Source of the DNA: Candidatus Pyrohabitans sp. JdFR-17
Lineage (GTDB): Archaea; Hydrothermarchaeota; Hydrothermarchaeia; Hydrothermarchaeales; BMS3B
DNA: 40,423 nt
Assembly: GCA_002011115.2 (NCBI GenBank)
Contig: MTME02000093.1
Span: 1-40,423, forward strand
Reading direction: 5' to 3'
How positions within the stretch are numbered: the stretch's first letter is position 1; every line of letters starts with the position of its first letter. Made by a program: the position numbers and the translations under genes. The notes beneath the pieces are model-generated. The model had not been told where the DNA came from and did not search any database. It saw nothing but the letters and a program-made list of their open reading frames with translations. This document shows, piece after piece, positions 7,363-15,454 of the stretch.

Positions 7363-9501
7363 TTGGATGTGGTGGGGATTAATGTACCTGGAAAATTAAA
7401 ACTTGGAACTAAGTTCCTTCTTGTTGTCGGAACTGTTGTAGCTGTGGTTATCTCATCTATTTTTGTCTGGGAATACAAAGAACTGGAAAAACATATAATA
7501 GGTGGGGTAGAGAAGCAGGCTGAGATAGCCTTCGAGCAGATCGTTATAACCCGCCAGTGGAGTGCAGATTATGGAGGGGTATACGTTGAGAAAAAGGCGG
7601 GTGTGGAGTCCAACCAATACTTACTTGAAATTGGGATTAATCCAGATATAACCGATATCGAAGGGAAAAAATACACCTTAAAGAATCCTGCCCTCATGAC
7701 AAGGGAAATCTCAAGCTATGCTGAGGCAAGGGGAATTCATCAATTCCATATCACCAGCCTCAAGCTTATCAATCCCAACAATGCCCCAGATGAGTTTGAA
7801 AGGCAGGCGCTTGAAAAATTTGAAAATGGAATAAAAAGCGTTTCTCAGATAACAATTAAAAAAGGCACTCCAGTCTTCCAGTACATGGCACCTATTTATG
7901 TAGAGGAGGCGTGCCTGAAATGCCACGGGCATCTGGGGTATAACGTGGGGGACATTGCAGGGGGCATAAGCGTCTTTGTGCCCATGCAGGAGGCGTATCT
8001 GGCTATTCAAAATACAAAAAGAAATCTCTTCTTTTTTGCAGCAGCAATAATACTCGTTTTAGAAGCAAGCCTCTATTTGTCAATAAAAAAGATGGTAACG
8101 AAGCCCTTAGAAAAACTTACCAGAGGTGCAGAAGAAATTGGAAAAGGCAATTTGGACTACAAGCTTGAGATAGAAGAAAGCAGCGACGAAATAGGCAAAC
8201 TTGCTGGAGCCTTTAACTATATGAGTTCAAAATTGAAGAAGTCTCATGAGGAGATAAAGCTTAAAGCCAAGCAAATTGCTCTGATGCGGGACATCGACAA
8301 AGCTATACTCTCCACAATGCGCATAGATAAGATGGTCCCTGCAATTATCAAGAAAATAAACAGTGTAATATCCTGCGACTATGTTCATGTAGCTATCCTT
8401 GATGAAAAAGGCAGAGAGTTCTATGTTATTGGCTCTTCTGTGGAAAATAAGTCCCCTATTAGTTGCTCTAAGATACCATTTGAGCGGGCTTCTCAATGTC
8501 CTGTTTTGAGAGATAAAAAACCCATGATTTGCGGGGATATAGCCAAAGAAAACCCTTGCAGCATGTGCACCTTCGGTTCAAAAATTACAGAGGAAGGGGT
8601 TCGTTCTACATTAATTGTACCACTTCTCGCAGGGGAGCGGACATTAGGCCTCCTTCATCTTGCAAGCCTTACCACTGACGCTTTCAATGAGGAGCACATG
8701 GCAATAGCGCAGGAAATTGCAAACCAGCTTGCGGTCGCTCTTGAGAATGCAAGACTGATTGAAGAGCTTAACGATGCTTATAAGAAGCTTGAAGAAAACT
8801 ATCTCGATTTAAAAGAGATAGACAGGGTGAAAACCGATATTATCGCAAACGTTTCTCACGAGCTTAGAACGCCATTAACCATTGTGAAGGGTTTTATTGA
8901 AATTGCGATGGAAGAAGATGATAAAGAGGAGAGAAATGAACTCCTTTCGATGTGCAGGAAGGCACTATTCAAGCAAAATAGAATTATAGACGACCTGATA
9001 AATGTATCAGAGTTCGAGAAAAAGGAGTACAAATTAAAATTCGAAAATGTTGATTTAGAGCATGTTATCCAAATTGCCAAAGAAGAGATTAAATCTTACG
9101 CACTTGAAAAGGATATTAACATAAAAACGTCAGTAGAAGAAAGTATACCTGATATAAAAGCAGATTTCGAGGCCTTAAAGCATGCAATTACTAATTTGCT
9201 TGACAACGCAATAAAATTCAACAGGAAGGGCGGAGAAGTTGTCATAGAAGCAAGGCAAAAAGGCAATGTGATTGAAGTATGCATTGCAGATACTGGTATT
9301 GGTATTCCTAAAGACAAAATACCTAAGCTGTTTACACCCCTATACCAGATCAATGCCACCACTACTCGAAAATTCGGCGGCACTGGCATGGGCTTGGCGG
9401 TTGTCAAGAGAATTATTGAAGCCCACGGTGGAAAAGTATGGGTTGAAAGTGAAGAGGGTAAAGGGAGCAGATTTTGTTTTACCCTGCCTATTCAGCGATG
9501 A
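7363..9501 (+). CDS. Sensor histidine kinase with extracytoplasmic c-type haem domain, HAMP and GAF
   Basis: A 712-residue membrane kinase. A transmembrane helix at about residues 16-37 is followed by an extracytoplasmic DUF3365/Tll0287-like domain carrying the haem c site CLKCH (C184-H188). The second helix lies near 222-245. Then come HAMP (about 245-300), a GAF domain (about 305-460) with a Cys-rich patch ([16 protein letters not shown]), HisKA with phospho-acceptor H499 (NVSHELRTP), and HATPase_c with [16 protein letters not shown] and GGTGMGLAV. It probably senses redox state, oxygen or NO and passes a phosphate to a separate regulator. The start is uncertain: TTG at 7363 is the longest choice, with GTG at 7369 and 7372. 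It converges on ctaB with 13 bases between the stops and shares its sensor type with the kinase at 25465-26901. Confidence 0.88.
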   Translation: MDVVGINVPGKLKLGTKFLLVVGTVVAVVISSIFVWEYKELEKHIIGGVEKQAEIAFEQIVITRQWSADYGGVYVEKKAGVESNQYLLEIGINPDITDIEGKKYTLKNPALMTREISSYAEARGIHQFHITSLKLINPNNAPDEFERQALEKFENGIKSVSQITIKKGTPVFQYMAPIYVEEACLKCHGHLGYNVGDIAGGISVFVPMQEAYLAIQNTKRNLFFFAAAIILVLEASLYLSIKKMVTKPLEKLTRGAEEIGKGNLDYKLEIEESSDEIGKLAGAFNYMSSKLKKSHEEIKLKAKQIALMRDIDKAILSTMRIDKMVPAIIKKINSVISCDYVHVAILDEKGREFYVIGSSVENKSPISCSKIPFERASQCPVLRDKKPMICGDIAKENPCSMCTFGSKITEEGVRSTLIVPLLAGERTLGLLHLASLTTDAFNEEHMAIAQEIANQLAVALENARLIEELNDAYKKLEENYLDLKEIDRVKTDIIANVSHELRTPLTIVKGFIEIAMEEDDKEERNELLSMCRKALFKQNRIIDDLINVSEFEKKEYKLKFENVDLEHVIQIAKEEIKSYALEKDINIKTSVEESIPDIKADFEALKHAITNLLDNAIKFNRKGGEVVIEARQKGNVIEVCIADTGIGIPKDKIPKLFTPLYQINATTTRKFGGTGMGLAVVKRIIEAHGGKVWVESEEGKGSRFCFTLPIQR

Positions 9502-9514
9502 ATCCACCATCGAG

Positions 9515-10354
9515 TCATACTAAAACCTCGAGGGCTATGCCCAGAAAAACCGCTACAAGATAAACCCCTGAGCTTTTGTACGCTTTCCAGGCAACTCCAC
9601 TGTTCTCAAGAAGCCTCACATTTAGATAAAGGAAATATAACCCAGCTGCAAAAGCGAGGGTCAAGTATACATACCCAAGTCCCGCCACAGGAGAGAGGAT
9701 TAGTGTGGCGATGAATAGAGCAAAGGTGTTGGCAAGAAGGTATTTTGCCGCCTTTCTATGGCTCACAATGGAAGGAAGCATAGGCACCCCAGCGCGGGCG
9801 TAGTCGGCGCTGTACACCATGGCAAAGCTCCAGAAATGGGAGGGCGTCCAGAGAAACAGTATTATGGAGAGGAGCAAGGCAGCGGTATTTATTTCCCCGG
9901 TAGCGGCAGCCCAACCTGCGAGCACTGCAAAGCTTCCCGAGGCACCGCCAAGCACTATGTTCAGCCAAGTCCTTCTTTTTAGCAGAAGGGTGTAAACTAC
10001 AACGTAAACAAAAGCGCCAAGGAGGACGAAAGAAGTGGTAAGAAGGTTTAAGGATAGTGAGAGGAATACCGAGGCGACAATCAACGAAATTCCAGTAATG
10101 AGGGCAATTCTAGGTTCAAGGACATGCCGCGGTAGAGCTCGGCTCCTCGTTCTCTTCATTTTTGCGTCTATATCTCTATCCATATAGTTGTTTATCGCTG
10201 ATGCGCCTGCGGAGGCAAGCGTACCTGCGGCGATAAGGAGGGCAAGGTTTCTGAGCTCAACGGCGCCCGAGCCTGCGAGAATCATTGAGACCACTGAGAC
10301 GAAGACCAGCAGCGCGACTATTCTGAGTTTGAATAAACCCAAAAAGTGTCTCAT
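9515..10354 (-). CDS. ctaB: Heme O synthase (protoheme IX farnesyltransferase)
   Basis: A 279-residue UbiA-family membrane prenyltransferase with about eight or nine helices. It attaches a polyprenyl chain to heme B to make heme O for terminal oxidases. The Asp-rich substrate motif is clear: NNYMDRDIDAKMKRTRSRALP near residues 56-76. A second signature, LWTPSHFWSFAM, is typical of CtaB. It lies 36 bases after subunit I and probably belongs to the same transcript. No heme A synthase (ctaA) is seen in the window, so the oxidase probably carries heme O or a related As-type heme. Confidence 0.92.
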   Translation of the reverse strand: MRHFLGLFKLRIVALLVFVSVVSMILAGSGAVELRNLALLIAAGTLASAGASAINNYMDRDIDAKMKRTRSRALPRHVLEPRIALITGISLIVASVFLSLSLNLLTTSFVLLGAFVYVVVYTLLLKRRTWLNIVLGGASGSFAVLAGWAAATGEINTAALLLSIILFLWTPSHFWSFAMVYSADYARAGVPMLPSIVSHRKAAKYLLANTFALFIATLILSPVAGLGYVYLTLAFAAGLYFLYLNVRLLENSGVAWKAYKSSGVYLVAVFLGIALEVLV

Positions 10355-10389
10355 AGCTCACCCCCTGAAAAATGAAAAAAGGTATTCGC

Positions 10390-12009
10390 CTACCGGATCA
10401 CCACCGGCGGCGCACCAGGGGTTCCGAGGTTTATTATGTTCATCGTGGGTACCACGTAGGCCATGAGAACAAGCAGCAGCGCTATGGCTGTGAACAGCTT
10501 GAAGTTGTCCACCACGCCTAGAGAGCCCTGGGGAATCTCAACGTTACTCGGCTGGGCAACCTCAACCCTTGCTCCTGAGGTCAGCGTCCTTAGCACATTG
10601 TAGAGGAAAAGCATTACACTGGCGAAGAGAAGCGTACCGCCTATGGCTGCGAGCACCAGCAGAGGTGCCCATCCCTGCGTGGAAGGATGTCCTCCGAAGG
10701 TGACGTCATATGTTCTTCGCGGCGAACCTAGGATGCCCAGGTAGTGCATGGGTGCTGAGAAGAGTATCATCCCGATAAACCACAGGTACACCTGGGTTAA
10801 CGCCAGTTTGGTGCTGTAGAGCTTCCGCCCGGTTAGCATGGGCAAAAGCAGGTAGCTTACACCCATAAAGGTCAACGCCACAGCAGAGCCCACCGTTAGG
10901 TGAAGGTGTCCAGGAATCCATGCGGTGTTGTGCACCACATAGTTCAGGTTATGCCCAGCGTTAACAGCGCCTGTAGCACCAGCGAAGCCGAAGAGTATCA
11001 TTGCGAAGGCGACGGAGGCGAATGTGGGGTCACGCCACGGCAGAGCCTTTATCCAGCCGAGTAGACCCTTGCCTCCTCTCGCGCGAGCAGCCATTTCCAT
11101 CGTCGCTGTTATTGTAAAAGCGGTTATTAAACTGGGCACGAAAACGAAGAATGTTGTGGCTGTGTGGAGGTATTTCCAGCCTGCTTCTATGCCTGGGTCC
11201 ATGAACTGGTGGTGGTAGCCCACTGGAGTTGAGAAGAGTATGAAAAGCATGAAGACCACTCTTCCTAAGAAGTCGCTGAACAGTCTTACGTTGAGCAGTC
11301 TTGGAAGTACAGTGTACCACACTATGTAGGCAGGGAGCAACCAGAAGTAAACCAGGGGATGCCCGAAGTACCAGAAGAAGTTCCTCGCAAGCAGGGGATC
11401 TATCCTCTCTACCAAGCCTAGCGACCATGGAATGAGCTGGAAGAGCATCTCAATGGCAACGCCTATTGTGGCGATGTACCAGATTATCAGCGTTGCAACG
11501 ACGCCAAAGACACCAAGCGGCAGCTTTTTGTCAGTGTTGCCCATAGAACGCCATTTTTTCACTGTTAGAAGGATGTTGGCAGCAAATATCCAGCTGCCTA
11601 TCACCAGTATTGTTGCGCCGATGTAGAAAAACGGAGAAGCTTTCATCGGCGGATAGAAGGTGTAGAGCACACTCGCTTTGCCGAGCAGTATAGGCACTGC
11701 CGCCATAACAGTACCCACTATCACCAAGCCATACGCCACCTTGTTTAAGGCGTGGCTGTAGGTGTCAATGCCCAGCTCGCGTGTGACCACATATATTGCC
11801 AACGCCATTATAAAGAATGTGGTGAACACCAGTGCCATGATAACACCGTGGGCTGTGAGAGAAAGGTAGTACTTGTCTGCCGGAATGATACTTATCCCAG
11901 GTACGCGCTCTAGCACCTGCAGCAAGCCGAAGAGAGCACCAAGCCCAATCGCCACGTAAGAGACATAAAAACCGAGCCTAATAAAAACGTCATCCTTGAA
12001 GTTACCCAT
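10390..12009 (-). CDS. ba3-type (B family) heme-copper oxidase subunit I
   Basis: A 539-residue membrane protein with about 13 helices, the catalytic subunit that reduces O2 to water. Heme a/b ligand H54 is in LTAHGVIMA. The CuB site is GHPLVYFWLLPAY with its cross-link His and Tyr, followed by YHHQFMDPGIEAGWK. The high-spin and low-spin heme ligands are in VHNTAWIPGHLHLTVG. The wording of these motifs and the absence of the A-family D-channel pattern match the Thermus ba3 and haloarchaeal B family, which bind oxygen tightly. Its SD (GGAGGGATGA) lies between the subunit II stop and its ATG. Subunit III is absent, as is usual in ba3 enzymes. Confidence 0.95.
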   Translation of the reverse strand: MGNFKDDVFIRLGFYVSYVAIGLGALFGLLQVLERVPGISIIPADKYYLSLTAHGVIMALVFTTFFIMALAIYVVTRELGIDTYSHALNKVAYGLVIVGTVMAAVPILLGKASVLYTFYPPMKASPFFYIGATILVIGSWIFAANILLTVKKWRSMGNTDKKLPLGVFGVVATLIIWYIATIGVAIEMLFQLIPWSLGLVERIDPLLARNFFWYFGHPLVYFWLLPAYIVWYTVLPRLLNVRLFSDFLGRVVFMLFILFSTPVGYHHQFMDPGIEAGWKYLHTATTFFVFVPSLITAFTITATMEMAARARGGKGLLGWIKALPWRDPTFASVAFAMILFGFAGATGAVNAGHNLNYVVHNTAWIPGHLHLTVGSAVALTFMGVSYLLLPMLTGRKLYSTKLALTQVYLWFIGMILFSAPMHYLGILGSPRRTYDVTFGGHPSTQGWAPLLVLAAIGGTLLFASVMLFLYNVLRTLTSGARVEVAQPSNVEIPQGSLGVVDNFKLFTAIALLLVLMAYVVPTMNIINLGTPGAPPVVIR

Positions 12010-12012
12010 TTT

Positions 12013-12489
12013 TCATCCCTCCGTCACTATGAGCGTGCCTTTCATGAATTGATGCCCTCTGCCACAGTATTCATTGCAGACGATGAGATACTCACCAGCC
12101 TTCTCAAATTTTGCTGTAATTACAGTAATGTAGCCGGGGATTACATTAGCCTGGACATTCGTGCCCACCACGTGGAAGCCATGCTGCACGTCTGGGGAGG
12201 TGATGTAGAATTTCACATACGCACCCTTAGGTACGCGAATCTCCTTAGGCGTGTAGCTCCACATCCTCGCCACCATGTAAACGTTGTATAGCTCACCCGG
12301 TATAACCTCCTCAACTCTGGGGTTAGCGAAGCGTTCGTCTTCATCGATTTTTGTGGGGTCTATGACCTCAGCATCCTGTGGAGGTTGAAAGCCGACGACG
12401 AAGCTGAAGTAACCGGTGATTCCAAGAAAAGCAAAGACCATTATTATAGAGAACCCAAGCCACGCCTTTTCGTACTTGTTGATGCTCAT
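12013..12489 (-). CDS. ba3-type oxidase subunit II with CuA centre
   Basis: A 158-residue protein with one N-terminal helix (about residues 10-33) and an extracytoplasmic cupredoxin domain. The CuA ligands are all present: H103 in VQHGFHV, then C138, C142, H146 and M149 in CNEYCGRGHQFM. It takes electrons from a cytochrome c or blue copper donor and passes them to subunit I. The frame is open to 12555, but the ATG at 12489 has a GGGGGTG site and forms an ATGA overlap with the stop of the small upstream subunit, so it is preferred. Confidence 0.93.
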   Translation of the reverse strand: MSINKYEKAWLGFSIIMVFAFLGITGYFSFVVGFQPPQDAEVIDPTKIDEDERFANPRVEEVIPGELYNVYMVARMWSYTPKEIRVPKGAYVKFYITSPDVQHGFHVVGTNVQANVIPGYITVITAKFEKAGEYLIVCNEYCGRGHQFMKGTLIVTEG

Positions 12490-12635
12490 ATGTAGCAACA
12501 CCCCCCGACTCCAAAGTTTCTGGGCAGGAAGACGCCGAAGTACATTCCCAGCCATATCACCAGAATCACCAGCGCAAGGAGTGTCATCACCACCAGCGTT
12601 CCTGTAGGCTCAAAGTCCTCGCTAACAGTTTCCAC
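12486..12635 (-). CDS. Small single-helix oxidase subunit IIa
   Basis: A 49-residue frame starting with GTG at 12635, six bases after a GGGGTG ribosome site, and ending in a TGA that overlaps the subunit II ATG. It contains one transmembrane helix, with TLVVMTLLALVILVIWLGMY running into FGVFLPR. This closely matches the pattern of Thermus ba3 subunit IIa, a 34-residue helix with a similar ILVFWLGVYAVFF core. Position directly before subunit II and translational coupling support it. The C-terminal tail with GGCCY is longer than in Thermus; its two cysteines are unexplained. Confidence 0.82.
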   Translation of the reverse strand: METVSEDFEPTGTLVVMTLLALVILVIWLGMYFGVFLPRNFGVGGCCYI

Positions 12636-12666
12636 AGGAAACACCCCATTATGGTGCTCTTTCCAC

Positions 12667-13086
12667 TCAGCCGAAGTAGCGGTCTAACAGAGCCTTAAGT
12701 GCCCTTGCATGCCTTGCTTCGTCCCTCGCTGAGACATCGAAAAAGTCGTGTGCCTCGTCTATGCCGTTCTCCTTGGCTTTTACAGCAGCCTCCCTCTTGC
12801 CCTTATTTGCGTTCTGCTCTCCCTTGAGCATCTTCTCAAGGTTGGCTTTTGTGCTTTCGCTTACCAAACCGTTCATCTCCGCAAACACAGCAGCGTGCTG
12901 CGCCTCTTCCCAGGCAATCTTTTCAAAGACTAGGGCGACCTCAGGGTAGCCCTCACGCATGGCAACTCTCGCCATGGCAAGGTAAAGTCCCACCTCGGTG
13001 CACTCACCGCGGAAGTTCATGTTTACTTCCTCTTCCACGACACTGCCCTTGCAGACACCCAGCTTATTCTCACTTACAAGCTCCAT
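12667..13086 (-). CDS. Rubrerythrin-like ferritin-fold protein without rubredoxin domain
   Basis: A 139-residue four-helix diiron protein. Iron-binding motifs are visible as [24 protein letters not shown] (ExxH) and [11 protein letters not shown] (ExxH). The rubredoxin domain of classical rubrerythrins is missing, so electrons must come from a separate protein. The family reduces hydrogen peroxide in anaerobes. The start has an excellent GGAGGTGA site five bases before the ATG. It lies 31 bases upstream of the oxidase subunit IIa in the same direction, which suggests one oxygen-defence operon. Confidence 0.87.
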   Translation of the reverse strand: MELVSENKLGVCKGSVVEEEVNMNFRGECTEVGLYLAMARVAMREGYPEVALVFEKIAWEEAQHAAVFAEMNGLVSESTKANLEKMLKGEQNANKGKREAAVKAKENGIDEAHDFFDVSARDEARHARALKALLDRYFG

Positions 13087-13114
13087 TGCTTCACCTCCAT
13101 GTTTAATATTTTTT

Positions 13115-13141
13115 TAACTGTTTCATAATTATGTAACTGTT
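13115..13141. promoter_or_regulatory. Direct repeats flanking a 10-bp palindrome in the divergent oxidase/V4R-regulator region
   Basis: TAACTGTT occurs at 13115-13122 and again at 13134-13141, 19 bases apart, close to two helical turns. The perfect palindrome CATAATTATG (13124-13133) fills the space between them. The block sits 30-55 bases before the rubrerythrin ATG, in the divergent region in front of the ArsR/V4R regulator gene. This is a likely operator for that regulator, but binding is inferred. Confidence 0.5.
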
Positions 13142-13270
13142 AAAAATACATCTAACTATAAAAATTTTTTGGTCGTTGATATCCTCATTATTTTTGAGTT
13201 CGTTACGCAACCTTGCTTAATAAAAATATAACAATTTGATAAACTTCTAATAATCACGCCGGGTGAGGAT

Positions 13271-14056
13271 ATGGCACAAAAGCCTTACATGCTGAAACCT
13301 GACCTTGAAATCGCGAAGGTTTTCTCGGATAGGACCAGGGCTAAGATTATAGAGCTTCTGGAGAAGAAGGGTGAAATGACAAATACTCTTCTTTCAAGGG
13401 AGCTTGGAATCTCAAAGGCAACGGTGACCCATCACATGAAAATTCTGGAAGAGGCAGGAGTGGTGAGGGTTTCAAGAGTCGAGGAAACCCGGGGAATCCC
13501 GAAGAAGTACTATACCATTGATGCAAAGTTTCTTGAGTCTAGGAGGGAGGACATCTCTAAACCAGTGATGGAAGAAGTGGAGAGGGAGTTTAGAAAGCTC
13601 TTCCAAAATAAAAAATTCAGGGGAAAGTTGAGCGATGAGGTGAACATCTCATTTCTCAGGCTATACAAAAGTGCGCTTCTTTCTGCAAAAGTGAACCTGG
13701 ACGATGTGCTATTTGACCAGGGGTACGAACTGGGTAAGAATGTTTTCTCTGAGATGGTGGCTGGAGAGAGTCTTGAAGAGGTGCTGATTTCGCTTGGCCA
13801 CCTCTGGGAAGAGCTGAAGCTTGGCACAGTTGAAATTTTGGAAGTCGGCGACAAGGCGAGGATTGTGGTTAGAGATTGTTACCAGTGCATGCACATGCCA
13901 AATGTAGGCAAACCCCTGTGCGCCACCGACGAGGGAATAATCGCAGGCGTTCTGGAAAAAAAGCTGGGCTCCCGCTTCAGCGTTAAAGAGGTGGAATGCT
14001 GGGGCACTGGCAAGGAGTACTGTGAGTTTGAAATCAGAAAGCTGGCTAATACATAG
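13271..14056 (+). CDS. Transcriptional regulator: ArsR-type winged helix plus V4R sensor domain
   Basis: A 261-residue regulator. Residues 10-90 form an ArsR-like winged helix (FSDRTRAKIIELLEKKGEM, then LSRELGISKATVTHHMKILEEAGVV). The C-terminal part, about 130-260, is a V4R (vinyl-4-reductase) domain with the conserved cysteines DCYQCMHM, GKPLCATDEG, ECWGTG and YCEFEI. V4R domains bind small hydrophobic or cofactor ligands, and the cysteines could hold a metal. The gene is divergent from the rubrerythrin-oxidase set and separated by a region with repeats, so it probably controls it in response to oxygen or redox state. The ATG follows GGGTGAGGAT. Confidence 0.85.
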   Translation: MAQKPYMLKPDLEIAKVFSDRTRAKIIELLEKKGEMTNTLLSRELGISKATVTHHMKILEEAGVVRVSRVEETRGIPKKYYTIDAKFLESRREDISKPVMEEVEREFRKLFQNKKFRGKLSDEVNISFLRLYKSALLSAKVNLDDVLFDQGYELGKNVFSEMVAGESLEEVLISLGHLWEELKLGTVEILEVGDKARIVVRDCYQCMHMPNVGKPLCATDEGIIAGVLEKKLGSRFSVKEVECWGTGKEYCEFEIRKLANT

Positions 14057-14201
14057 CAACAAGGGGGTGGAGTACTCCTCAGAGCATAACACCCTGTCTC
14101 TAACATAAACACTGGAATGGGGCTATAGGTAACTCCACAAGTAGAATGCAGTGGTTATCTTCGTTACTATTGAAACTGCCATGCCTGGTGGGATGTTGAT
14201 A

Positions 14202-15122
14202 ATGATACTGAGTTTCATTACTCTGGCTTTCTCAATAGTTATGCTCGCATACTCCAGCGACTACTTCACAGAGGGTGCTGCGAAAATTGCGAGGAGGTTC
14301 GGAGTTTCGAAGTTTATCATTGGCGCAGTGGTTATTGGGTTTGGCACATCCTCGCCCGAGCTCTCCACATCTGTTTATGCGTCGCTCACGGGCACTGGTG
14401 GCATCGCCATAGGAAATGTGATTGGCTCAAATATTGCAAACATCGGCCTTATCCTAGGTTTAGCTGCGTTTATAAGGGCAGCGGCTATCAGGAGGAAGGT
14501 GGAGTTCATAAATGGGATCGCCTGCTTTTTGCTCACTGTGCTGGCAAGCATATTGATCCTCCATGACTATGTGATATCACCCTGGGACGGTATCCTCCTA
14601 CTTGTGGCATTTACCTTTTATATCGTATACTCAATCAAAAATCCGGCTAACTCCATCAATGCTCCAGACGTAACTGAAGATGTAAGAAAGGCGGGGGTTC
14701 ACGTTGTATTTGGTCTTGCAGGGGTTTTGATAGGAAGTGTGTTGCTGGTAAACTCAGCCGTAGCCATTGCCCACACTCTCGGCATACCTGAGTCAGTCAT
14801 CGGACTAACCCTGGTTGCCTTCGGCACAAGTGTGCCTGAACTTGCGGTGTCTGTGGTAGCGGCAAAGAAGGGCTACTTTACCATGGTGCTTGGGAATGTG
14901 GTGGGCAGCAATATATTCAACATCCTGCTTGTGCTGGGCGCTGCCGCAGTTGCTAACCCCATTTTTGTTGATGATGCAATAGCTTTCAGGAGCACCCCAA
15001 TGATGCTGATAGTTACTGCCCTAATGTTACTATTTATGAGAACCGGATGGAAGATTACGAGGGCGGAAGGACTGGTACTCCTACTCTCCTACGGCGTGTT
15101 TCTGTGGGTGAGCTTCAGCTGA
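14202..15122 (+). CDS. Calcium/sodium antiporter of the YrbG (CaCA) family
   Basis: A 306-residue membrane protein with about ten helices in two inverted halves. The two alpha repeats are clear: VVIGFGTSSPELSTS with GNVIGSNIANI in the first half, and TLVAFGTSVPELAVS with GNVVGSNIFNIL in the second. It exchanges Ca2+ or another cation for Na+ or H+ across the membrane. The frame is open from a GTG at 14151, but the ATG at 14202 lies nine bases after GGTGGG and places the first helix at the usual distance from the terminus. A 10-bp palindrome GGAGTACTCC lies upstream at 14069-14078. Confidence 0.85.
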   Translation: MILSFITLAFSIVMLAYSSDYFTEGAAKIARRFGVSKFIIGAVVIGFGTSSPELSTSVYASLTGTGGIAIGNVIGSNIANIGLILGLAAFIRAAAIRRKVEFINGIACFLLTVLASILILHDYVISPWDGILLLVAFTFYIVYSIKNPANSINAPDVTEDVRKAGVHVVFGLAGVLIGSVLLVNSAVAIAHTLGIPESVIGLTLVAFGTSVPELAVSVVAAKKGYFTMVLGNVVGSNIFNILLVLGAAAVANPIFVDDAIAFRSTPMMLIVTALMLLFMRTGWKITRAEGLVLLLSYGVFLWVSFS

Positions 15123-15173
15123 AGTGGAGAATAACAGGACGACAAATTAGAAACCTGCGTAACTCATAAAAAA

Positions 15174-15246
15174 GGTGCTGGAGGAGGTCTGGTGAGACAG
15201 ACTCAGCAGCCCCCAGCACCCTAAACCTGCCCAGTAGTCCTGGCAG
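15174..15246 (+). ncRNA. Candidate structured RNA downstream of the antiporter
   Basis: Two strong folds lie in the 332-base gap after the antiporter. The first has a perfect 8-bp lower stem (GGTGCTGG 15174-15181 with CCAGCACC 15213-15220), an internal loop, and an upper stem GTCTG/CAGAC (15187-15191, 15198-15202) with loop GTGAGA. A second hairpin follows, CTGCC...GGCAG (about 15227-15246), with a bulged C. Lower stem, pocket and upper stem recall an H/ACA guide RNA, but no clear ANA box follows, and the first hairpin has no T-run of a simple terminator. The class is therefore unknown, and so is the transcribed strand. Confidence 0.35.
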
Positions 15247-15284
15247 ACGATGCCGATAAACTTCACTCTGCACTTTCCTTTGCC

Positions 15285-15320
15285 TCAAAAATAAAAAAGG
15301 AAGAGCTACATGCAGCTCTT
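15285..15320 (-). terminator. Terminator of the 22-residue peptide gene
   Basis: On the minus strand a perfect 7-bp hairpin (AAGAGCT and AGCTCTT at 15301-15320, loop of six) is followed by CCTTTTTTATTTTTG. Stem plus T-run is a convincing terminator. The stop codon of the small peptide lies inside the stem. Confidence 0.65.
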
Positions 15321-15374
15321 GTGGCACTTACAGGTTGCATATACAGCTTTCTTCTCTTTTTTCACAATTCTCAT
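15306..15374 (-). CDS. 22-residue Cys/His micropeptide (CxCHxxC)
   Basis: A tiny frame beginning with ATG at 15374. The first half is very basic (MRIVKKEKKA) and the end carries CKCHKSCM, a CxCHxxC pattern suited to binding zinc, iron-sulfur or copper. It has GGTGAT five bases before the ATG, a TATA box (AAAATATATG) at 15409-15418 about 26 bases before the expected transcript start, and a hairpin-T-run terminator at its end. Such a complete set of signals around so short a frame is unlikely by chance. I do not recognise a family. It could be a metal chaperone or RNA-binding peptide, or the coding part of a small dual-function RNA. Confidence 0.55.
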   Translation of the reverse strand: MRIVKKEKKAVYATCKCHKSCM

Positions 15375-15378
15375 AATA

Positions 15379-15418
15379 ATCACCAAGTTTTTACTGTTCG
15401 GCGCGATACATATATTTT
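15379..15418 (-). promoter_or_regulatory. Promoter and ribosome binding site of the micropeptide gene
   Basis: The TATA box AAAATATATG (15409-15418) predicts a start near 15388, giving a leader of about 14 bases. The leader contains the SD GGTGAT (15379-15384). Confidence 0.55.
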
Positions 15419-15454
15419 GTGTTTTACAAACTGTCAAATTTCAGTATACCTTAC

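Noticed and set aside
14069-14078. Palindrome GGAGTACTCC upstream of the antiporter
   Set aside because: A 10-bp palindrome alone, close to the previous stop codon, is weak evidence for regulation.
15171-15220. Possible SRP RNA, because of a CAGCAGCC stretch in a hairpin
   Set aside because: The GGAA tetraloop and the long Alu-like and helix 5 parts are absent, and the region is far too short and AT-rich for archaeal SRP RNA.
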